This document shows, piece after piece, positions 24,749 through 33,070 of a stretch of DNA of 37,871 nucleotides. The notes beneath the pieces are model-generated. The model saw nothing but the letters and a program-made list of their open reading frames with translations, had not been told where the DNA came from and did not search any database. How positions within the stretch are numbered: position 1 is the stretch's first letter; every line of letters starts with the position of its first letter. A program made the translations under genes and the position numbers. The stretch is from Candidatus Termititenax aidoneus (GTDB lineage: Bacteria; Margulisbacteria; Termititenacia; Termititenacales; Termititenacaceae), in the NCBI GenBank assembly GCA_003864455.1, contig BGZN01000014.1, positions 1 through 37,871 of the forward strand, read 5' to 3'.

Positions 24749-24770
24749 TGGCTGAGCGTAGTCGAAGCCA
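24749..24770. repeat. Palindrome with constant core GAGCGTAGTCGA, copy 2
   Basis: TGGCT (24749-24753) and AGCCA (24766-24770) pair around the same 12-base core as copy 1. The core is identical while the stem differs and stays complementary. It lies 27 bases before the start codon of the lipoprotein gene, within its probable leader or promoter region. Confidence 0.6.
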
Positions 24771-24796
24771 TACAACACAACAAAAGGAGAAAAAAT

Positions 24797-26086
24797 ATGA
24801 AAAAAATAATTTTAGCGGTCTTCACAATAATAATCGCGCTGGCGATATTCGGCTGCGGCAAGGTACAGCAGGCGAGCGGAGGGGGCGGTTCGTCTGGCGG
24901 AGGAGGAAATACCCAGGGAACTTTTTCAATAGAGGGACAGATTGGCTGGATTGGAGACAATGTCGATGCACAGTCGCTGACTGTGCAGTCGCAGGAAGAT
25001 GTCAAGTTTGTTGTTTATTCTCTGAAGACTAAGTCCGTGCTGGATAATGTGAGTACTGACTATGATCCTTTGCAGGAAACCTACAAAATTACCGGGATAC
25101 CGGCTGGCAGTGCGTATGTAATTGGAATATCCAAAGGAAAGCAGGAATTACACACGCCGGTCTGGGGAACAGTTGGAGAAACCAAAACTGCGGATATAAC
25201 GCCGACCTCGACTATAGTTACTGCGTTGCTTTTAAACAATGATACGACCGGGGCATTGCTGGAAAATTATTCCGGCGATGAGGCTGTAGCCGCGGCGGTG
25301 GCAGAAGTAAAGAATACGGTGAATGATTATTATGCTGATACAGAGCAACTGATGGCCTTGTTTTATGCTCTGGGAAACGGCGGCAAAATAGAGGGCGGTA
25401 CACTGGCGAGTATCGTCAATGGTGTCCGCAGAGTTGACAATGTTACGCGAAGCACGAAAACTATAGACGGAAATTTTAACGATTGGTCTAGCGGCTACGA
25501 GGTGATATTTGATGGTGATAATCCATTACAAGGATATGATAGAAATCCCCGTAGAGATTACGTGGGAGAGGATGAAATGAAAGTCAAGTCACTAAAAATG
25601 TCCAGAGATAATGAGTATTTATATTTTCTCTGGGAACAGTACAATGATTTCAGCGAAAGCATTTTTCACACTTATGTAATCGCCATCGCTCCCCGAGGTG
25701 TGGATGGTGAAGACGCAATATTAACGGTGTGGGCATGTAATGACGAGTTAAAGAGTAACTACGATTATCCGTGGCTGAGCCAGGGGCGGGATAATAACAA
25801 CGACGGTTTTTACAGCAGAGTTATATATAGTGATTTTTTCGACCGCCATGGGGCTGAGGCAAAGGTAGAAGAGAATGATACCTCCGCTTTTGTGAGTGGC
25901 AATCTCTTTGAGGCGCGGGTACCTATAGCCACAGTGAAAGAAGCATTCCCGTCATATAAAGGTGATGTGTGGGATATAAATCAGTCGATTCATAGGAATG
26001 TCCGTATGGATGATGGTGGTAGCCACGATACTGATGTTGGAGGCGCTGCGACCATTTTTCCAACGCTGGTTACACTGGACATTTAA
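24797..26086 (+). CDS. Lipoprotein with C-terminal CBM9-like domain, 429 aa
   Basis: Begins with a lipoprotein signal: MKK, a hydrophobic stretch and the lipobox IFGC with Cys20. A Gly/Ser linker (26-40) follows. Residues 42-135 look like a small beta domain (TFSIEGQIGWIGDN to GETKTADI). Residues 222-429 start KTIDGNFNDW, the hallmark opening of CBM9-like/DOMON sugar-binding beta-sandwiches, with SLKMSRDNEYLYFLW and an Asp/Asn-rich region that may bind calcium. Expected at the cell surface or periplasmic face of a membrane. AAGGAG before the ATG is a strong ribosome binding site. The GH8 gene follows. No catalytic domain is recognised. Confidence 0.75.
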   Translation: MKKIILAVFTIIIALAIFGCGKVQQASGGGGSSGGGGNTQGTFSIEGQIGWIGDNVDAQSLTVQSQEDVKFVVYSLKTKSVLDNVSTDYDPLQETYKITGIPAGSAYVIGISKGKQELHTPVWGTVGETKTADITPTSTIVTALLLNNDTTGALLENYSGDEAVAAAVAEVKNTVNDYYADTEQLMALFYALGNGGKIEGGTLASIVNGVRRVDNVTRSTKTIDGNFNDWSSGYEVIFDGDNPLQGYDRNPRRDYVGEDEMKVKSLKMSRDNEYLYFLWEQYNDFSESIFHTYVIAIAPRGVDGEDAILTVWACNDELKSNYDYPWLSQGRDNNNDGFYSRVIYSDFFDRHGAEAKVEENDTSAFVSGNLFEARVPIATVKEAFPSYKGDVWDINQSIHRNVRMDDGGSHDTDVGGAATIFPTLVTLDI

Positions 26087-26101
26087 GCGCAAGCGTATAA
26101 A

Positions 26102-26151
26102 GGGCGGTTGGTGAGCCTGTATCCTACGGATACGCTGTCGAACCACCGCCC
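26102..26151 (+). terminator. Nested stem-loop after the lipoprotein gene
   Basis: GGGCGGTTGGT (26102-26112) pairs with ACCACCGCCC (26142-26151) with one bulged T, enclosing a second perfect hairpin GTATCC-TAC-GGATAC (26119-26133). TCGGCTTTT follows, so it may terminate transcription, though the T-run is short. The nested form resembles the palindromes near the tRNA, so it may equally be a repeat element. Confidence 0.45.
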
Positions 26152-26175
26152 TCGGCTTTTCGGCGGGCTAGGCCT

Positions 26176-26400
26176 CTAACCTGTAATCCCTTTCTGTGCT
26201 ATACGATACAAACAACGATGTTGTGCATCCAAAATATTTTCTAAATTTTGTGACCAAACAGAACTCGTACCTGTGCCAGATAAGTCTTTGGCACGCAAAC
26301 AGTCGAGGACTGCTTTTATTTTTGGCTCTTGTAGAAAACGTTCATCCAAAGATAAAGTAACTGCAACATTTTTCCGAAACTTACGATAACTTTGAGTAAG
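26176..26400 (-). pseudogene. Fragment of an unrecognised gene on the minus strand
   Basis: In the 333-base gap before the GH8 gene, the minus strand has one open frame ending at 26176. It reads from about LLTQSYRKFRKNVAVTLS through LDERFLQEPKIKAVLDCLR to ILDAQHRCLYRIAQKGITG. No ATG, GTG or early start codon is present and the open frame runs into the GH8 start. It looks like the 3' end of a gene that lost its 5' part when the GH8 gene arrived. Family not recognised. Confidence 0.35.
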
Positions 26401-26419
26401 TAAATTTTTAGGAGGATTT

Positions 26420-28081
26420 ATGTCGCCGATTACAGATGTTAGAGCATACAGAACTTATGTGGAAAATATAACCGGCGGCAAGGTTACGGAAAGTAATACC
26501 AAAACCAGAATAATTTCTCGCTACACGGAATTATTCAATAGATATGCGCTGCGCACACCTGACGGTGTGTTTATCAAGGACCCGTCGCAGAAAAACCAGA
26601 TAGTTTCAGAGGGCCAGGCTTATTGGCAGATTTTAGCCGCTGACTTGGCGCGTATCGATCCTGCCAAGGCTGCTAAATATCAGGAAAATTTTGACGCGCT
26701 GCTTAAAGGCACGCAATACATGATAAGACTGGCCAAAGCTAGCGGCAGTTGGGGCGAGTTTCCGGCCTGGAAAGTCAAACAATCCGGAAATTCTGTTGTT
26801 TTGGACAGAGATCAATATGGCCCAACGGCAAATAGCGCGGCTGACGCTGATTTGGATATAGCGCGTTCGCTGATTTACGCGCAAAATTTGGTGGAGCAGG
26901 GTCTCTGGGCTAACCGCGGTTATGACAGATTGTTAAATGTTTGGCTGCTGCAGGCGCGCAGTTTATTTGTTGAGCAAAATGGCGTGCTGGTGCTGGGGCC
27001 GTCCGAAGACTGGAACGAGTTTAGTTTTACGGATTATCTTGATCCGGCTGGTTACAAAGAAATTGCCGCATATCTGACCAAACAAGGCAGAGTTGCGGAC
27101 GCGGCTTTTTGGGAAAAAGCGGCCGGCGACAGCATGAAACTTTATGCCGAAACATTGAACGACACGGGAACATTTCCGGCGCAAATCAACGTGCGCGTGC
27201 GTTCTGCCTCGGACATCGAGGTGCTGGCTGCTAACAACACCCGCATGTCTTATGACGGCATTCGTTCGCCGTGGCGCATTGCGCGGTATATTACTATGTT
27301 TGCGGAAAACAATGCCGAAGCGCAAGCCGCCAAAAACGCGCTGGCGCACGGCAGTCAAAATAATTTCAGCCACACGCTCAGCCGAGAAATGGACGCCGCG
27401 ATGTATTTGCCGTTAAGCGTTGCGCTGGGCAGCGTTTCGTCCGCTGATTTGGCAGATAGGATTTTTAGGGGCAGATTGCCGCGGGATAATTATTTTGACA
27501 ATACTCTGGAATTGCTGGGTTTAGTTGATACGGTATTTCCGCGCAAAGTGAATATTAATAATACGCCGTCCGCTGCGCCCGTTGCGCCGCCTCTGCAGCC
27601 GCAAACTGTCATTCCAGCTCCACAGGCCGTTCCTCTCAAAGACAAACCGGTTGCTCTGCCGGTTGTTGTTATGTCTGGCTGGGACAAAGATGTGAGCTAC
27701 ACAGCCAGCAAAAATGTTTTAACTGTGCACGGTATTGGCAGCCGCGGTGATTATGATTCACTGGCTTTGGGCGCTGTCAACGCAGAAGGCTACAGCAAAC
27801 TAGTCGTTACAGTGGAATCTATTAGAGGGAGAATGAACGCCAATAGATATATCGGTATTTCGATAGACAGCAAGAATTATGCCGGCTACGAAGTGGCTAA
27901 CTACGCTGCATTTCCCGCGCCAGTGGGCAAGCGGATTGCAGACAATCTTATAGACGGGCAGTTGTCTGTAGGGGAACAGCTCGTTTATGATATTGCGGGT
28001 AAAGGCCAAATTTATCTGGGCGCTAAAGTTTATGTTGAGCCAAATGTTAGTATAACTTACAGCTTTGAGCTGCAAAAATAG
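26420..28081 (+). CDS. Glycoside hydrolase family 8 with C-terminal beta-domain, 553 aa
   Basis: Seen: VSEGQAYWQIL, with the GH8 proton-donor Glu (Glu64), SAADADLDIARSLIYA (140-154, the DADLDIA signature) and MSYDGIRSPWRIA (about 276-288; Asp279 at the base position). Residues 40-375 form the (alpha/alpha)6 barrel. A Pro/Ala/Val-rich linker (about 382-415) leads to a beta-rich domain (418-553) that may bind polysaccharide. GH8 enzymes cut beta-1,4-glucans, chitosan or xylan; BcsZ of cellulose operons belongs here. A perfect AGGAGG precedes ATG, but the N-terminus (MSPITDVRAYRTYV) has no signal peptide, unusual for the family. Substrate unknown. Confidence 0.88.
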   Translation: MSPITDVRAYRTYVENITGGKVTESNTKTRIISRYTELFNRYALRTPDGVFIKDPSQKNQIVSEGQAYWQILAADLARIDPAKAAKYQENFDALLKGTQYMIRLAKASGSWGEFPAWKVKQSGNSVVLDRDQYGPTANSAADADLDIARSLIYAQNLVEQGLWANRGYDRLLNVWLLQARSLFVEQNGVLVLGPSEDWNEFSFTDYLDPAGYKEIAAYLTKQGRVADAAFWEKAAGDSMKLYAETLNDTGTFPAQINVRVRSASDIEVLAANNTRMSYDGIRSPWRIARYITMFAENNAEAQAAKNALAHGSQNNFSHTLSREMDAAMYLPLSVALGSVSSADLADRIFRGRLPRDNYFDNTLELLGLVDTVFPRKVNINNTPSAAPVAPPLQPQTVIPAPQAVPLKDKPVALPVVVMSGWDKDVSYTASKNVLTVHGIGSRGDYDSLALGAVNAEGYSKLVVTVESIRGRMNANRYIGISIDSKNYAGYEVANYAAFPAPVGKRIADNLIDGQLSVGEQLVYDIAGKGQIYLGAKVYVEPNVSITYSFELQK

Positions 28082-28097
28082 CGGCAAGGGCGGAAAT

Positions 28098-28127
28098 CTG
28101 GCATAATTTTGCCCCTTACGTTAAAAT
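28098..28127 (+). promoter_or_regulatory. Promoter of the ACP-ligase-decarboxylase operon
   Basis: CTGGCA (28098-28103), 18-base spacer, TAAAAT (28122-28127), then 7 bases to the ATG at 28135. No ribosome binding site before the ATG; predicted leaderless transcript. Confidence 0.45.
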
Positions 28128-28134
28128 AGCCGGC

Positions 28135-28377
28135 ATGAGCCTTAACGAGACCATTCAAAAAACGATTAAAGAACATTTTGCCGCTTTTTATAAGAAGCCG
28201 ATCGCGCCCGGTGATAATCTTTTTGCCAAAGGCGTGCTGGACTCGATGGGTATAGTCGGGCTGATTACCTATATCGAGGAAAAATTGCAGGTTGCGTTTG
28301 AGCCGGAAGATATTACCGAGGAAAATTTTGCCACTATCGAAACCATTGCCGTTCTGGTGCAGCAAAAAATCAAGTGA
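28135..28377 (+). CDS. Acyl carrier protein, 80 aa
   Basis: Four-helix carrier protein with the phosphopantetheine site in GVLDSMGIVGL (Ser37). Sequence continues through YIEEKLQVAF and the acidic recognition helix EPEDITEENFATIETIAVL. It would hold an acyl or aminoacyl group as a thioester. It is not the fatty-acid AcpP: the motif is LDSMG and the context is an AMP-ligase whose GTG start overlaps the ACP stop (GTGA). Exosortase-A loci and the butirosin cluster (BtrI) have carrier proteins in the same arrangement. Confidence 0.9.
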   Translation: MSLNETIQKTIKEHFAAFYKKPIAPGDNLFAKGVLDSMGIVGLITYIEEKLQVAFEPEDITEENFATIETIAVLVQQKIK

Positions 28378-29888
28378 AACCATATCTGCTGCAGCATTTT
28401 TTAGAAAACTCCGCCGCGCGGTATCCTGACAAAATTGCGCTCAAACACAAAGACCGCGTTTTGACTTACGCTGAATTGCTGCAAAAAGCTAAAAATTTAG
28501 GCCAGGGTTTGCGGCAAAAAGGCGTGCTGCGCGGCGACCGGGTCGGGATTTATCTCGATAAATCTTTGGAGCAGGTTATCGCCATATTCGGCGCGCTGTA
28601 CGCCGACGCGGTGTTTGTCATCATCAGCAGCGTTCTGCACGCTAAACAGGCGCGGCATATTATTGATGACTGCGGCGTAAAACTGCTGATCACCGAGGAG
28701 AAATATTTGGAAAATCTTGGCGGTATTGCCGCGCCAAAAATTTACGGCGCGGAATTAAGCAAAATACTGGAAACTACGGGCAATCCGGCGCCGCGAAATA
28801 TCGGCGAGGACATCGCCAATATTATTTACACTTCCGGCTCGACGGGACTGCCCAAAGGTATTGTCCTTACGCATCGCAATCTTATTGAGGGCGCGGAAAT
28901 TGTCAGCGCTTATTTGAAAATCACCGCGGACGAAAAAATTTTGGGACTTTTGCCTTTTAATTTTGATTACGGCTTGAATCAGTTGACCACTTCTATATAC
29001 AAAGGCGCGACGCTTGTTTTGTTCCAGTATTTTTTGCCGAACAGTTTATTGAAAATATTGGCCGACGAGGAAATTACGGCTTTGGCCGCTATACCACCGA
29101 TTTGGACTTCGGTTTTCGGCGGTAAAATGGCGGATACCGCCGAGCTTGATTTGCCGAAACTGCGCTACATCACGAATTCCGGCGGCAAACTGCCCGTCCC
29201 GATAGTTCAAAAGATCCGCGCGGCCTTTCCGCAAACTGATTTATATCTGATGTACGGCTTGACCGAGGCTTTTCGCTCGACGTATCTCGATCCGCGCGAG
29301 ATCGACCGGCGGCCGGAATCTATTGGCAAGGCTATACCCAATGTCGAGGTGGAGATTATCAATGCTGACGGCCAGCTTTGCCGGCCGCGCGAGATCGGCG
29401 AGTTGATCCACCGCGGCGCTTGTCTGGCGCGCGGCTACTGGAACGATCCGCAAAAGACCGCCGAAGTTTACCGCCCCAATCCGTTGCTGCCCCGGGACAA
29501 TCAATTTCTCGAAACGGTTGTGTATTCCGGCGATTTGGCTTATCGAGATGAGGAAGGCTATTTATATTTTGTCGGACGCCGGGACAATATGATCAAGACC
29601 GCAGGCTACCGCGTCTCGCCAACCGAAGTCGAGGAAATGATTTTGCAAATGCCGGAAATAAAAGACGCGGTGGTTTTCGGCGCGGCAGACACGGAACTCG
29701 GTTATAAGATCTGCGCTGTCGTAACCCTCAAAACAAAAATTTCCGCCGAAAAAATTAAAGAACATTGCCAGGCCGCCGCGCCGCCGTACTTGACGCCGCG
29801 GGAAATTTTCATCGCGGATAGTTTTCCCCTGACCGCTAGTGGTAAAATAGACCGGCCGCAAGTAATCAAGGAGCACCAGGTAAAATGA
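28374..29888 (+). CDS. AMP-forming acyl/aminoacyl ligase, exosortase-A-associated type, 504 aa
   Basis: ANL-superfamily adenylating enzyme. Seen: core A3 YTSGSTGLPKG (152-162), PFNFDYGLNQL, the A5 motif LMYGLTEAF, A7-A8 YSGDLAYRDEEGYLYFVGRRDNMIKTAGYRVSPTEVE and the catalytic C-terminal lysine in TASGKIDRP. The LPFNFDYGLNQL segment and the neighbours (ACP before, PLP decarboxylase after) match the ligase of exosortase-A gene sets. Expected reaction: activate a carboxylic or amino acid with ATP and load it onto the adjacent ACP. GTG start, 4-base overlaps on both sides. Substrate cannot be deduced by eye. Confidence 0.88.
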   Translation: MKPYLLQHFLENSAARYPDKIALKHKDRVLTYAELLQKAKNLGQGLRQKGVLRGDRVGIYLDKSLEQVIAIFGALYADAVFVIISSVLHAKQARHIIDDCGVKLLITEEKYLENLGGIAAPKIYGAELSKILETTGNPAPRNIGEDIANIIYTSGSTGLPKGIVLTHRNLIEGAEIVSAYLKITADEKILGLLPFNFDYGLNQLTTSIYKGATLVLFQYFLPNSLLKILADEEITALAAIPPIWTSVFGGKMADTAELDLPKLRYITNSGGKLPVPIVQKIRAAFPQTDLYLMYGLTEAFRSTYLDPREIDRRPESIGKAIPNVEVEIINADGQLCRPREIGELIHRGACLARGYWNDPQKTAEVYRPNPLLPRDNQFLETVVYSGDLAYRDEEGYLYFVGRRDNMIKTAGYRVSPTEVEEMILQMPEIKDAVVFGAADTELGYKICAVVTLKTKISAEKIKEHCQAAAPPYLTPREIFIADSFPLTASGKIDRPQVIKEHQVK

Positions 29889-31066
29889 CCGATTGGCGTG
29901 AATATCTGCATTTGCTGCAAACGCCCTGCTATGTCTATGCTTGGGCGGAGATTTTGGCGCGGCTCAAACTGCTGAAAGATAATTTGCCGGAAAATGTCCA
30001 TTTGTACTATGCGGTCAAAGCCAACAGCAACTTGCATTTATTGAAAGCCTTGAAAGATAAGGTCGATGGATTGGATATCAGTTCGGACGGCGAATTTGAA
30101 CAAGCTGTTCTGGCCGGCTACGCGCCGCAGACTTTTAGTTTTGCCGGTCCGGGCAAGACTGACGCTGAAATCGAGCTGGCGATTAACTCGGGCTGCGGCT
30201 CGCTTAGCGCGGAGTCTCTGGACGATCTGGCGCGTATTGAGAATATTGCGCAAAAATTGGGCAAAACGGCTTATGTTTCACTGCGCGTCAATCCAGCCGA
30301 TTTGGTTGAAAAATTTGCTTTGAAAATGGGCGGCAAGCCGACGCAATTCGGCTTTGATGAGGAAGATTTGGCCGGACTGCCCAAATTAAAACAAGCGCAA
30401 ATTATTGGTTTGCATGTCTATGCCGGCACGCAGTGTCTGGACGCCGCCGCGCTGACGGAAAATCTGCAAAATATTTTTAAGCTGGCCAAAAAAATTGGCG
30501 CACCGCTGCGGCAGATCAATGTCGGTGGCGGCTTTGGCGTGGATTATCATATTGGACAAGAGCCGCTGGACGCCGTCGCGGTTTGTCAGGCTTTGCGCAA
30601 AGAAGCGCAAAAATGGCCGCAGACGAAAATAGTTTTGGAGCTGGGACGTTATCTTATCGCGCCGGCGGGGGAGTATCTCTGCCGGGTTATCAATATCAAG
30701 AAATCACGCGGCAAAACTTTCGTCATTGTGGACGGCGGAATGCATCAAAATATTTCCGCGGCGGGCAATCTGGGGCAGATCATTAAGAAAAATTATAAAA
30801 TTCGCAATCTCACCAATCCGGAAAGTGAAAAGTGTAAAGTTGAACTTGTAGGTTGTCTTTGCACGCCGCTGGACACGCTGGCGGTCAATCTGGAATTGCC
30901 CGCGCCGCGGCCGGGTGATGTGCTGTGCGTGGCAAATTCCGGCGCTTACGGCTACACCGCTTCACCGCTGCTTTTTCTCGGTCACCCCACGCCGTCGGAA
31001 TATTTGCTGCAGGACGGGAAAATCACGCTCATTCGCCGCGGCAGGCGTTTGGTGGAATTTAATTAA
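29885..31066 (+). CDS. PLP-dependent (fold type III) decarboxylase, exosortase-A-associated/BtrK type, 393 aa
   Basis: Alanine-racemase-fold decarboxylase. Seen: the PLP lysine in YYAVKANSN (Lys45), GLHVYAGTQ, the phosphate-binding NVGGGFGVDY, ELGRYLIAPAGEY, a CLCTPLDTL segment with the active-site cysteine and NSGAYGYTASP near the C-terminus. The family includes diaminopimelate and ornithine decarboxylases. The closest known context is the decarboxylase next to an ACP and an AMP-ligase in exosortase-A loci, and BtrK, which decarboxylates glutamyl-ACP in butirosin biosynthesis. A role on an ACP-bound amino acid is therefore likely (inference); lysA for lysine synthesis is the alternative. Confidence 0.85.
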   Translation: MTDWREYLHLLQTPCYVYAWAEILARLKLLKDNLPENVHLYYAVKANSNLHLLKALKDKVDGLDISSDGEFEQAVLAGYAPQTFSFAGPGKTDAEIELAINSGCGSLSAESLDDLARIENIAQKLGKTAYVSLRVNPADLVEKFALKMGGKPTQFGFDEEDLAGLPKLKQAQIIGLHVYAGTQCLDAAALTENLQNIFKLAKKIGAPLRQINVGGGFGVDYHIGQEPLDAVAVCQALRKEAQKWPQTKIVLELGRYLIAPAGEYLCRVINIKKSRGKTFVIVDGGMHQNISAAGNLGQIIKKNYKIRNLTNPESEKCKVELVGCLCTPLDTLAVNLELPAPRPGDVLCVANSGAYGYTASPLLFLGHPTPSEYLLQDGKITLIRRGRRLVEFN

Positions 31067-31983
31067 TGGTCAAAATAATTCCGTATTCCAGCGCTTATCT
31101 AAAGTCTTATCAGGATTTTGCGCGGCGCGGCTGGGGGAAAAACTGCTATCAGCAAACGGAAAAATATTTAAACTGGCTGTATCAGAAAAATCCCTATGCG
31201 GATAAAGAAAAACCTTTTTTGCTGGTGATCGAGCCGCAAAAAAATATGGTCGTCGGCGTAATGCACAAAATGCGTTTGCCGTGGTTAATCGACGGACAAA
31301 AAGTTCTGGTTAGTTCTATTCATAATCTGCTGGTCGCTAAAGATTATCGCCAGGGCAGCGGTCTCATGTTGATCACTGCCGCGCTAAAAGATGCGGCGCA
31401 TGCTTTTTGCCCGGGTGTTTTGCCGCCGTTGAGCGACGCTTATAAAATGCTGCGCTGTCAGGAAATAGACGCGCTCTGGTTCCGGAAAATAATCTGGCCG
31501 CTTGGTAGGAAGACAACCACCGCACGAAAGCTTGACTGGCCGGACAACACGCAAATCGCGGCGATGGTCAAAACTCTAAATGCTAAATCAGGCAGTCATA
31601 TTCTTTGGGACGCGGAAATTTTTAACTGGCGTTTTTTGCAGGGGCCGAAACATCTTTTTTTGTGGGTGGACGCGGCCAATTTTTTAATACTTTCCATTGG
31701 CCGGCGCAAAGGTCTGACTGTCGCTAGAATTATTGACGGTCATGTTGAGGATAAAAATTCTACGCTTTGGCGGGACGCGCTGAGCGCCGCACGGTCTTTA
31801 GGCGCTGTTGTCCTGCTTGGCTACACAGCAGACCAAAATCTACGGGAATATTTCTTGATCAGGATTAGGCCGCGCGTCCAGCATCCGCTGGTCTTTTTTT
31901 ATCACAAGGACAAAAAAAATCGGGAAATGAATTTCAGCGCCGCAGCCGGAGATTTTGGGCTGGAGAGTTTTCTAAATAATTGA
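31066..31983 (+). CDS. GNAT-like acyltransferase, 305 aa
   Basis: The first half resembles a GNAT fold: MVKIIPYSSAYLKSYQDFA, VVGVMHKMRLPW and the CoA-loop-like LLVAKDYRQGSGLMLI (about 88-103). The second half (from about 165) may be a second GNAT-like lobe with ILWDAEIFNWRFLQGP. It begins in TAATG, sharing a base with the decarboxylase stop, so it belongs to the ACP operon. Inference: it transfers the group made on the ACP to an amine or hydroxyl. Its last 50 bases overlap the convergent GT4 gene. Family assignment is moderate. Confidence 0.6.
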   Translation: MVKIIPYSSAYLKSYQDFARRGWGKNCYQQTEKYLNWLYQKNPYADKEKPFLLVIEPQKNMVVGVMHKMRLPWLIDGQKVLVSSIHNLLVAKDYRQGSGLMLITAALKDAAHAFCPGVLPPLSDAYKMLRCQEIDALWFRKIIWPLGRKTTTARKLDWPDNTQIAAMVKTLNAKSGSHILWDAEIFNWRFLQGPKHLFLWVDAANFLILSIGRRKGLTVARIIDGHVEDKNSTLWRDALSAARSLGAVVLLGYTADQNLREYFLIRIRPRVQHPLVFFYHKDKKNREMNFSAAAGDFGLESFLNN

Positions 31984-33070
31984 GATATTCCGCATACATT
32001 TTTTGCTCCGTATAATTTTCCGAAACCGTTTGATAGCCTGCCGCGGCTAATTTTTTGGTAAATTTTGGATAAGCCGGCAGGTTGAGTATAATATTGGCCA
32101 GTTCCTGCGGATTTTTCAGCGAAAAAAGCAAACCGTTTTGGCCGTCCACGATCAGGTCGCGTATGCCTGTCGTGTTCGCGCCAATCACCGGCAGGCGGCA
32201 AGCCCAGGCCTGCAATATCGAACTGGAATGACCTTCATATAATGAAGGCAAAACATAAATATCCATAGCCTGGAGATAAGGATAAGGGTCGCTTTGCCAG
32301 CCGGTAAAAATAATTTTGTCAGATATGTTTAACTCCGCAGACAGATGCTCCAATTCTTGGCGCGAAGGACCGTCGCCCACCAGCAAAAGTCTGGCTTCCG
32401 GCAGGCGCGATGCCAACAAAGCAAAAGCCTTTATTAAGAGCTGCTGATTTTTTTCCGGGTACAAACGTCCCAGTGTTCCGATAACAATATTTTTAGATGA
32501 TAACCGCAGAGCGCGGCGCGAGGCTGAACGGCTGGTTTTATGAATACGTTTTTCTGCCGCTAAATCAAGGCCGTTGTTTATCACGGCTACTTTATCCGCT
32601 GGATATTTTTCACGGCGGACAAACACGTCTTTGACATTTTGCGACACGGCAATATGTCCGTCGTAACAGCAGCGCGCGACAATGCCGTCGAGGAGAACTT
32701 TTAGCTTTTTCTTTTTGAGGTCAGGCCCGCGCAAATTGGAGATGAGGCAGGGCACGCTGGCTATCCGTCCGGCAATACCGCCGGTGATAATGCAGGGGTA
32801 CAGCCAGTTGAGCAGAATATCCGGCTTTACTTTTTTTAAGACTTTGACCAAGCGCGGTATTGTCCGCAAAGGATTGTGATCGCTTTGCAGGCGAATGACT
32901 TTTAGGCCGCGCGCGGTCAGGGACTTCTCAAAAGACGGCTCTTCATCAAGCATGCCGCAGACGTAAACTTGCCAGCCTTTTTTGTGCAGAAAGAGCGCCA
33001 GTTTATATAAAACATTTTCCGCGCCGCCGCCGGTGTGCAGGGAATAAATATACATAAAAATTTTTTTCAT
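31934..33070 (-). CDS. Glycosyltransferase family 4, 378 aa
   Basis: GT-B fold. Seen: the N-terminal glycine-rich motif LHTGGGAENVLYKLA, IAVSQNVKDVF, VINNGLD, then IGTLGRLYPEKNQQLLIKAF, LLLVGDGPSRQEL, IIFTGWQ and SLYEGHSSSILQAWACRLPVI with the donor-binding glutamate, followed by GIRDLIVDGQNGLL. Retaining transferase of the capsular/O-antigen type. Its ATG overlaps the stop of the O-antigen ligase/deacetylase gene (ATGA), so the two are translated together. The C-terminus overlaps the convergent GNAT-like gene by 50 bases. Confidence 0.92.
   Translation of the reverse strand: MKKIFMYIYSLHTGGGAENVLYKLALFLHKKGWQVYVCGMLDEEPSFEKSLTARGLKVIRLQSDHNPLRTIPRLVKVLKKVKPDILLNWLYPCIITGGIAGRIASVPCLISNLRGPDLKKKKLKVLLDGIVARCCYDGHIAVSQNVKDVFVRREKYPADKVAVINNGLDLAAEKRIHKTSRSASRRALRLSSKNIVIGTLGRLYPEKNQQLLIKAFALLASRLPEARLLLVGDGPSRQELEHLSAELNISDKIIFTGWQSDPYPYLQAMDIYVLPSLYEGHSSSILQAWACRLPVIGANTTGIRDLIVDGQNGLLFSLKNPQELANIILNLPAYPKFTKKLAAAGYQTVSENYTEQKMYAEYLNYLENSPAQNLRLRR

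Noticed and set aside
24053-24796. CRISPR array or intact insertion sequence in the repeat-rich region
   Set aside because: Repeats are palindromes of different sequence without regular spacers, and no transposase or integrase gene is present.
28135-31983. A full exosortase system
   Set aside because: The ACP, ligase and decarboxylase are of the associated type, but no exosortase-like membrane protein or PEP-CTERM tail is found in the window.
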